Below are positions 13,903 through 18,093 of a stretch of DNA of 18,093 nt, piece by piece. The position numbers and the translations under genes were made by a program. Positions within the stretch are counted from its first letter, which is position 1; each line of letters opens with the position of its first letter. The DNA is from Avidehalobacter sp964569265 (GTDB lineage Bacteria; Bacillota; Dehalobacteriia; UBA4068; UBA4997), in assembly GCA_964569265.1 (NCBI GenBank), contig CAZMTO010000031.1:1-18093 (forward strand), given 5' to 3'. The notes below the pieces were generated by a model. It made no database searches and was not told where the DNA came from. It saw only the letters and a program-made list of their open reading frames with translations.

Positions 13903-14241
13903 ATGGCATACCGTAAGTTAGGTGTAAAGAGCGCACATCGCCGTGCTATGCTGCGTAACATGACTACTTCTTTGCTGAAAGAGGGTCAGATTGAAACGAC
14001 TGTTACCCGCGCTAAAGAAGTTCGGTCTACTACCGAAAAAATGATTACGCTGGGCAAAAAGGGCGATCTGCACGCTCGCCGTCAGGCTCTGGCTTATATT
14101 AAAGAGGAAGATGTTGTTAGCAAGGTTTTTGATGAATTGGCTTCTAAATATGCCGATCGTCAGGGTGGCTACACCCGCATCATCAAAACCGGTCGTCGTC
14201 AGGGTGATGGCGCACCGCTGGCTATCATCGAGCTGGTTTAA
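13903..14241 (+). CDS. rplQ: 50S ribosomal protein L17
   Basis: A complete 112-residue L17, normal for Bacillota. It lies near the tunnel exit at the base of the large subunit. The start MAYRKLGVKSAHRRAMLRNM and the sequence GQIETTVTRAKEVRSTTEKM are diagnostic, as is GGYTRIIKTGRRQGDGAP near the end. AAAGGAGGGG is placed normally. It is the last gene of the ribosomal operon and is followed by a strong terminator. In many Clostridia the ecfA/ecfT, truA, rplM and rpsI genes follow instead. Confidence 0.99.
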   Translation: MAYRKLGVKSAHRRAMLRNMTTSLLKEGQIETTVTRAKEVRSTTEKMITLGKKGDLHARRQALAYIKEEDVVSKVFDELASKYADRQGGYTRIIKTGRRQGDGAPLAIIELV

Positions 14242-14273
14242 TTATTAGCCGGGCTATATATTAACAGCAATTT

Positions 14274-14314
14274 AAAGGTCGGGGTATCCGCTGGGGTACC
14301 CGGGCCTTTTTTTT
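14274..14314 (+). terminator. Intrinsic terminator of the ribosomal operon
   Basis: AAAGGTCGGGGTA (14274-14286) pairs with TACCCGGGCCTTT (14297-14309): 13 positions with one G-U pair and one mismatch, loop TCCGCTGGGG. Eight T residues (14307-14314) follow. Its place 33 nt after rplQ and the GC-rich stem make this a confident Rho-independent terminator. Confidence 0.9.
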
Positions 14315-14488
14315 GTGCAAAATTTTGCGGGCGCGGCCTAAACAGAATGATTTTTAAGGTTGCCGCAGGCTATTGCTGTTGACGCTGTTTTATATTATTG
14401 TAATCAGTGTACAAATTTTAAATTTAGGGTGCTGCCGTAAAAAACGGCAAAAAAAATAAACATTAAAATTAAAATTGAGGAAAACAGT
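14315..14488 (+). other. Intergenic region before the sigma factor gene
   Basis: The region between the operon terminator and the sigma gene should hold the sigma gene's promoter, but none is convincing. A TTGACG at 14379-14384 has no good -10 at 16-18 nt; the best hexamers, TATATT (14391) and TGTAAT (14399), are too close to it. A small hairpin (TGCCGT 14433-14438 with ACGGCA 14444-14449) followed by eight or nine A residues lies in the probable leader. On this strand that is not a terminator. Confidence 0.4.
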
Positions 14489-15037
14489 ATGAAATTACAC
14501 GATGATGATGTGGATTTGCGCCAAAAGCAAAGGGCTTTTATCGAAAATTTATACGATAAAAATTACCGCGACCTGTTGGCCTATGCATTATTGTTTTTAA
14601 GTGAGGCCGATGCTGAAGAAGCGGTGCAGAATTTATTTTTGGATGCGTGCCGCCCCGGAAAAATAGAGCTGCTGATGCAGCACCCCAAGCCGGAAGCGTG
14701 GTTGGGGCAGGGTATAAAATTTTCTATCGGCAAGATAAAGCGCAGCAAACAGCAATTTGCAAGGCTGGTGCAATATGTGCCGCCCTATGATGACCCGGAC
14801 GGTGGCAGGCGGGGGATTGAAGCGATTGCCGATGAAAGGACACCGGATATAGATGTTGACACGCTTTATGAGGATTTAGCCCTGCATAAGGATTTTCAGC
14901 TTGTAAAGAGGTATGCGGTGGACGGTAAATCGACGCGCGAGATTGCACAGGAGGACGGCGTATCGTTGGCAACCTGCCGCAAAAGGCTGGCAAGAGCCAG
15001 AGAAAGATTGCGGAAAATTATGAAAACGGAAAAATAA
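14489..15037 (+). CDS. ECF-type RNA polymerase sigma factor
   Basis: A 182-residue protein with the two-domain layout of ECF sigma factors. A sigma-70 region 2-like segment spans about residues 17-90 (FIENLYDKNYRDLLAYALLF, then EADAEEAVQNLFLDA). Region 4 spans about 125-178, with a helix-turn-helix DGKSTREIAQEDGVSLATCR followed by the basic helix KRLARARERLRKIM. Such factors direct RNA polymerase to a small set of promoters, often envelope-stress genes. The following gene encodes a membrane protein of the kind that usually accompanies this sigma family. TGAGGAAAA precedes the ATG. The exact subfamily and signal cannot be read from the sequence. Confidence 0.82.
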   Translation: MKLHDDDVDLRQKQRAFIENLYDKNYRDLLAYALLFLSEADAEEAVQNLFLDACRPGKIELLMQHPKPEAWLGQGIKFSIGKIKRSKQQFARLVQYVPPYDDPDGGRRGIEAIADERTPDIDVDTLYEDLALHKDFQLVKRYAVDGKSTREIAQEDGVSLATCRKRLARARERLRKIMKTEK

Positions 15038-15103
15038 AGCTTAATGTTGTGTCACAATTTGCGGTTTTCGCGGTGTGTATATAGCAGAGAGGAGGTTTGG
15101 GGT

Positions 15104-15940
15104 ATGAAAAATATCGAAGAAAAAGAGCAGCAAAATAACAATTACAGTCGCTTCGATACTATGGATACTGAGGTTTTGGCGGATTTATTAAAAGCTGATT
15201 TTGATGCGCCGCCGACAGAACAGATGGCGGCAGACGAGGCGTTGTATATAGCGCATTTAATTGCCGAGCGCAAGGGTATGCAGCATAAAGATTTAACTGC
15301 TGCCAAAGAGGAATTTTTTGCCCAATATTATCCCTTAAAGGACGAACGTGATGTTTTGTATGAGGACGAAGAAAAACCGGCTGCCGGGGTTATAAAACTA
15401 AGCCGGCTGCGCAGGTGGGCCGGGGCTGTGGCTGCAATGTTTTTGGTGATGATTTGCGGCAGTGTTACGGTATTTGCCTTGGGGTATGACCCGTTTGGCT
15501 TTAAAGCAATGTGGAACGATGATGTATTTTGGTTTGAAAACGAGAATGTTGCCGAAGAAATGCAGAATTTGGTGCTGCCTTATGCCGATGTTGAAAACCT
15601 GCTGCCTAAATGGGTGCCCGCCAGATACGAGGTTTATGAGAATGCGCTGACCGATGAGTATGATGATCATATAGATGCTTATGTGGTGTATGCAAATACC
15701 GAAAGCGCCGAAGAAGATATTTTGCACGTTGGCATATTATATTGGCCCAACGGCACAACGCATTATTACAAGAATTCTAAAGAGGTTGTTGTTTACACCT
15801 TAAACGACACCGATTTTTATATTATGTTCGACAAAGATTGGACAAACGTTGTCTGGCATAACGGTCGGGCAGAATACTATATAATGGGCAGAATAACGGA
15901 AAAAGAAGCGAAAAAGATGATCAAGTCTATTTACGAATAA
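15104..15940 (+). CDS. Single-pass membrane protein, DUF4367-like, putative anti-sigma factor
   Basis: A 278-residue protein. The N-terminal part, about residues 1-100, is acidic and soluble and should be cytoplasmic. One membrane helix follows basic residues at about 105-127 (WAGAVAAMFLVMICGSVTVF). The extracytoplasmic half, about 165-278, has features of DUF4367: LPKWVPARYEVYE, repeated aromatic strands, and the C-terminal HNGRAEYYIMGRITEKEAKK then MIKSIYE. In Clostridia such proteins are often encoded after an ECF sigma gene and are thought to restrain it, which is the inferred role here. I chose the ATG at 15104 because GAGAGGAGG (15087-15095) is 8 nt upstream. Confidence 0.75.
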   Translation: MKNIEEKEQQNNNYSRFDTMDTEVLADLLKADFDAPPTEQMAADEALYIAHLIAERKGMQHKDLTAAKEEFFAQYYPLKDERDVLYEDEEKPAAGVIKLSRLRRWAGAVAAMFLVMICGSVTVFALGYDPFGFKAMWNDDVFWFENENVAEEMQNLVLPYADVENLLPKWVPARYEVYENALTDEYDDHIDAYVVYANTESAEEDILHVGILYWPNGTTHYYKNSKEVVVYTLNDTDFYIMFDKDWTNVVWHNGRAEYYIMGRITEKEAKKMIKSIYE

Positions 15941-15942
15941 AA

Positions 15943-15988
15943 TAACGCAGCTTTTTTGCAAAAATTATAAAAATTGCGTTACGTTTTT
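15943..15988 (+). terminator. Probable intrinsic terminator after the sigma/anti-sigma pair
   Basis: TAACGCA (15943-15949) pairs perfectly with TGCGTTA (15975-15981). Inside, T and A tracts can extend the stem after a 2-nt mismatch. Five T residues follow at 15984-15988. The stem is moderately GC-rich and the T tract short, so efficiency is uncertain. It begins 2 nt after the upstream stop codon. Confidence 0.55.
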
Positions 15989-16052
15989 GGTTGTTGCGCG
16001 GTTATAAAGATATAAAGAAAAAATTATGTAAAAATAAGGGGGCGAAGATAAA

Positions 16053-16303
16053 ATGCGTAATTTTACCAGACATTTGGCAGTGTTGATGTTGTGTTGTATT
16101 CTATAACCCTGTTTGTTGCTTATTGGGAAGGGCCTTTGTTCGATGCATTTATTCCGTGGCGTTACCACTACTTTTTGCTGAGCCCGATAATTATTATAGA
16201 ATATGTTGTGGTTAAATTATTGTTGGATATCAGGGAGCAGTTGAGAAGCATGGAAGTAACTATTAAGCAAAGCAATAGCATTAAGTTGAATGATGCGGAA
16301 TGA
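16053..16303 (+). pseudogene. Small two-helix membrane protein gene, apparently frameshifted
   Basis: An AAGGGGG site (16036-16042) leads into an ATG at 16053 encoding MRNFTRHLAVLMLCCIL, then a stop at 16104-16106. In the -1 frame the sequence continues without interruption as YSITLFVAYWEGPLFDAFIP, a second hydrophobic helix HYFLLSPIIIIEYVVVKLLL, and a polar tail ending LNDAE at 16303. The downstream frame has no ribosome binding site of its own. Joined, the two parts make a plausible membrane protein of about 83 residues whose first helix spans the junction, so one base seems to be missing near 16090-16100. Alternatives are a sequencing error or a 17-residue leader peptide. The family is not recognised. 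Confidence 0.55.
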
Positions 16304-16326
16304 AAATGCCGTGTTTTAGTTTGTGT

Positions 16327-16334
16327 GGGGTGAT
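16327..16334 (+). promoter_or_regulatory. Ribosome binding site supporting the ATG at 16338
   Basis: GGGGTGAT closely matches the anti-Shine-Dalgarno complement GGAGGTGAT and makes the ATG at 16338 more likely than the in-frame GTG at 16323. Confidence 0.5.
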
Positions 16335-16337
16335 GCG

Positions 16338-16781
16338 ATGAACGGGAAAAATTGTTTTGTTACCAAAAAAAACTGGTATTTGCTGCTGCCGGCTAATCTG
16401 ATATTTACGGCTGTTGATTTTTTGTTTGTGCGGTGTGTAGGCTTTGGCAAAATGGGCATAGATATTGATACGGCAAATTACATAGGTTGTGCGTATATTG
16501 CGGCCTGTGGCATATTATATGCCATAATTACTGCTATAGCTTATTCTCAAACATCTAATAAAAAGTTTTTGCTGTTTAATATTTTTAATCTGGCGGTTTC
16601 TCTGCTAATCAATAAGCTTGTGCTGGTTAAAATTTGGCAGGATATGCATTGGGACTATAATATTTATCCGTTTGAATCATCGCAATGGTTAATATTTGCG
16701 TGGGTTGTTCTGCTGGTGTGGCAGTGCATTGTTCGGTTGGGTGTATGGTTTAAAAAACTTATTTTTGATTTTGACCTGTGA
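16338..16781 (+). CDS. Four-helix integral membrane protein, unrecognised
   Basis: A 147-residue hydrophobic protein with four predicted membrane helices at about residues 13-34 (WYLLLPANLIFTAVDFLFV), 47-69 (ANYIGCAYIAACGILYAII), 77-99 (FLLFNIFNLAVSLLINKLVL) and 115-137 (WLIFAWVVLLVWQCIVRLG). The loops are short. No family motif or catalytic residue pattern is recognisable. The start at ATG 16338 is favoured by GGGGTGAT at 16327-16334; a GTG at 16323 in the same frame precedes that site. It follows the frameshifted membrane gene by 34 nt and is followed by another membrane-anchored protein gene 24 nt downstream, so they may be co-transcribed. Higher AT content and abundant TTT, ATA and TTA codons distinguish it from the ribosomal genes. 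Confidence 0.65.
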   Translation: MNGKNCFVTKKNWYLLLPANLIFTAVDFLFVRCVGFGKMGIDIDTANYIGCAYIAACGILYAIITAIAYSQTSNKKFLLFNIFNLAVSLLINKLVLVKIWQDMHWDYNIYPFESSQWLIFAWVVLLVWQCIVRLGVWFKKLIFDFDL

Positions 16782-16805
16782 TAGGTGTTGTGTAAGGGGG
16801 TTTTT

Positions 16806-17255
16806 ATGTTGGCGCGATTATACAGGCAACATTCGGCATTATGTAAAATGCTTTTGGCGGCAGTGGTATTTGTTGTTGTTTATATGATATACGGCTATCA
16901 GCTTGGTGAGACAACTTATAACGTGCTGCTTTCCGCACTTGATTCTCATAGCTATGTGGAAGATAATCCCTATGCTGATATAATTTCCGATGAAGAATAT
17001 TATCATTTGATGGCAAATAAATACGGCGATTACGATGCTGTAAACGGATACAGCAATATCCACTGTAAAAAGCCGTTTGTGTTACATTGGTTTGCCGGTG
17101 CTTATGTATGGAGTCGGTATGATTATTCATATTATCTGAATGGCGAAGAAATGGTATGCTTGTCTGATGTGGGAGTGCAATTTACATATAAACTGCAAAA
17201 CGGGCAATGGCATATAACTGATTGCCGCGTAGGTTCGTCGGTTACCGGTGCATAA
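16806..17255 (+). CDS. N-terminally anchored extracytoplasmic protein, unrecognised
   Basis: A 149-residue protein. A basic N-terminus (MLARLYRQHSALCK) leads into one hydrophobic helix at about residues 15-32 (MLLAAVVFVVVYMIYGY) that should anchor it with the rest outside. The external part is rich in Tyr and Asp. Near the C-terminus it has a strand pattern VQFTYKLQNGQWHITDCRV, resembling NTF2-like or similar small secreted beta domains; this is only a resemblance. Cysteines at 87, 118 and 140 could allow one disulfide. AAGGGGG at 16794-16800 stands 5 nt before the ATG. Function unknown. Confidence 0.6.
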   Translation: MLARLYRQHSALCKMLLAAVVFVVVYMIYGYQLGETTYNVLLSALDSHSYVEDNPYADIISDEEYYHLMANKYGDYDAVNGYSNIHCKKPFVLHWFAGAYVWSRYDYSYYLNGEEMVCLSDVGVQFTYKLQNGQWHITDCRVGSSVTGA

Positions 17256-17264
17256 GGCCGGTAA
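17242..17264 (+). promoter_or_regulatory. Hairpin spanning the stop codon at 17253
   Basis: TTACCGG (17242-17248) pairs perfectly with CCGGTAA (17258-17264) over a 9-nt loop that contains the TAA stop of the upstream gene. A-rich sequence rather than T follows, so termination on this strand is unlikely. It may protect the transcript end or be part of the following leader. Confidence 0.35.
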
Positions 17265-17274
17265 AAAGGGCAGA

Positions 17275-17297
17275 TTTGCGTGGGTTTTTACCCAAAA
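17275..17297 (+). repeat. Leader repeat, copy 1, with small hairpin
   Basis: The core TTTGCGTGGGTTTTTACC followed by CAAAA recurs at 18028-18050 with one difference in 23 nt. TGGGT (17281-17285) can pair with ACCCA (17290-17294) over TTTT. It begins 47 nt before the ATG of the 17322 gene. Confidence 0.7.
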
Positions 17298-17321
17298 TGT
17301 GATTAGGAGAGGAGATTTATT

Positions 17322-17987
17322 ATGCGAAAAAGAAAGCGCTTAATAAGCCTGATATTGGCTGTGGTGATGTGTTTTGGTGTGGCAGGGGCAGCGACTGCAA
17401 GCGAACCGGATTTGTTGCTGTTCCCTGACGCAGAGGAGATAAATGGCCTTGCAGACGCTGTTAGAACAAGAATATCCCGGGACACTGCAACTTCTTACAA
17501 TAAGGCCGAGATAGAGGTTGGGGAAAGACTTAATTTATACAGTTATGAAGGAGGTACATTTGTTAAGGGGGCGGCGGTGTATCCCGTTTTTTCGGGCGGT
17601 GAATTGTACGATTTGTTTCTGGGGGGAACGGATAAGGATAGAGCGTACTTTAGCTCTCTTTCCGGATTGGCACAGCCGATAAATAATATTTTTAATGTAA
17701 CGGATGAATTTGCTCTGGTTTTTGACAGATATCATTGTTATGCTTATGACGGTACAGAGTGGTATTTGCTGAAAACATATGGTATGGCACTTGAACCTAA
17801 GGATGACTTGGACATAGGCGCATCTATTGATACATCTGTTATTGAATTAAATTCGCTGGAATACAGATATTCTATTGGTGAACTTAAATCAATGGAATTG
17901 GCTGTTAATCAACCTGAGGCTGCCATTTGCCCGGCTGATTTGTGCCTTGAGTGGTTAAAATTTATGGCGTTGTGGTTATTGTTTTGA
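17322..17987 (+). CDS. Secreted protein with signal peptide, unrecognised; C-terminus uncertain
   Basis: A 221-residue frame with a classic signal peptide: MRKRKR, hydrophobic core LISLILAVVMCFGV, and a likely cleavage after ATA near residue 26. The mature part has no recognised motif. It contains tyrosine-rich strands (LNLYSYEGGTFVKGAAVYPV, then YHCYAYDGTEWYLLKTYGM), suggesting a beta-rich extracellular domain. The last 15 or so residues (LCLEWLKFMALWLLF) are abruptly hydrophobic. The -1 frame from about 17960 instead reads IYGVVVIVLSILLIFYK, a better membrane anchor, so a one-base error or mutation in the AAAA run at 17958-17961 is possible. TAGGAGAGGAG precedes the ATG. Function unknown. 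Confidence 0.6.
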   Translation: MRKRKRLISLILAVVMCFGVAGAATASEPDLLLFPDAEEINGLADAVRTRISRDTATSYNKAEIEVGERLNLYSYEGGTFVKGAAVYPVFSGGELYDLFLGGTDKDRAYFSSLSGLAQPINNIFNVTDEFALVFDRYHCYAYDGTEWYLLKTYGMALEPKDDLDIGASIDTSVIELNSLEYRYSIGELKSMELAVNQPEAAICPADLCLEWLKFMALWLLF

Positions 17988-18027
17988 GTATTTTACTGAT
18001 ATTTTATAAGCCTGCACAGTGCTTTGG

Positions 18028-18050
18028 TTTGCGTGGGTTTTTACCTAAAA
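18028..18050 (+). repeat. Leader repeat, copy 2
   Basis: The same 23-nt element as at 17275-17297, with T in place of C after TTTGCGTGGGTTTTTACC. TGGGT can still pair with ACCTA using one G-U pair. It begins 50 nt before the next ATG, against 47 nt for copy 1, so its position relative to the start codon is conserved. Confidence 0.7.
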
Positions 18051-18077
18051 ATTTATTTATTCAGGAGGAAAAATCTT

Positions 18078-18093
18078 ATGAAAAAACTTATTT
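18078..18093 (+). CDS. Start of a further gene (truncated by window end)
   Basis: AGGAGG at 18063-18068 stands 9 nt before an ATG that encodes MKKLI before the window ends. A lysine-rich beginning of this type is typical of a signal peptide, and the preceding leader repeat links it to the secreted protein gene at 17322. Only five codons are visible, so the product cannot be identified. Confidence 0.55.

Noticed and set aside
14433..14458. Hairpin followed by an A run, considered as a terminator
   Set aside because: On the + strand the run after the stem is A rather than T, and on the - strand the T run precedes the stem. Neither orientation fits an intrinsic terminator.
15987..16016. TTGGTT and TATAAA as a promoter for the 16053 gene
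   Set aside because: Spacing is 18 nt but the first hexamer matches only three consensus positions, and AT-rich sequence here gives many such hits.
16785..16805. Upstream GTG start for the protein at 16806
   Set aside because: The AAGGGGG site lies after that GTG and at a proper distance from the ATG at 16806.
16791..16808. Resemblance of GTAAGGGGGTTTTTATG to the leader repeat
   Set aside because: Only a G run followed by five T residues is shared. The TTTGCG and ACC parts are missing, so it is explained by an ordinary ribosome binding site and start codon.

Overview
This window is most likely from a member of the Bacillota (Firmicutes), probably Clostridia or a close relative. The reasons are the gene order rplD to rplQ with secY-adk-map and a small KOW-domain gene between map and infA, rpsD lying between rpsK and rpoA, strong AGGAGG-type ribosome binding sites with some GTG and TTG starts, a zinc-type S14, and a downstream ECF sigma factor paired with a DUF4367-like membrane protein. 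The species cannot be named from this sequence.

Positions 1-14241 hold the distal part of one long fused S10-spc-alpha operon of 30 genes, all on the + strand. The order is rplD (5' end outside the window), rplW, rplB, rpsS, rplV, rpsC, rplP, rpmC, rpsQ, rplN, rplX, rplE, rpsZ (zinc S14), rpsH, rplF, rplR, rpsE, rpmD, rplO, secY, adk, map, a KOW-domain gene, infA, rpmJ, rpsM, rpsK, rpsD, rpoA and rplQ. Most gaps are under 45 nt, and several junctions overlap (rplD/rplW, rpsC/rplP, rplP/rpmC, KOW/infA). A strong intrinsic terminator at 14274-14314 closes the run. The products build both ribosomal subunits, the Sec translocon pore, adenylate kinase, methionine aminopeptidase, initiation factor IF-1 and the RNA polymerase alpha subunit. 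Inside the operon the unusual spot is the 106-nt rplF-rplR gap, which contains a long imperfect hairpin. Smaller hairpins sit at the infA-rpmJ and rpsD-rpoA junctions.

Positions 14489-15940 hold an ECF-like sigma factor and a single-pass membrane protein whose C-terminal half resembles DUF4367, probably a sigma/anti-sigma-type pair. A likely terminator follows at 15943-15988.

Positions 16053-18093 are more AT-rich accessory sequence carrying unrecognised small membrane or secreted proteins. They are a two-helix membrane protein gene broken by a frameshift, a four-helix membrane protein, an N-terminally anchored protein, a signal-peptide protein whose C-terminus may also be frame-disrupted, and the first codons of another gene. 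The last two genes carry near-identical 23-nt leader hairpins at almost the same distance from their start codons, which suggests a repeated or co-regulated gene family continuing beyond the window. No tRNA, rRNA, CRISPR array, transposase or phage gene was seen.
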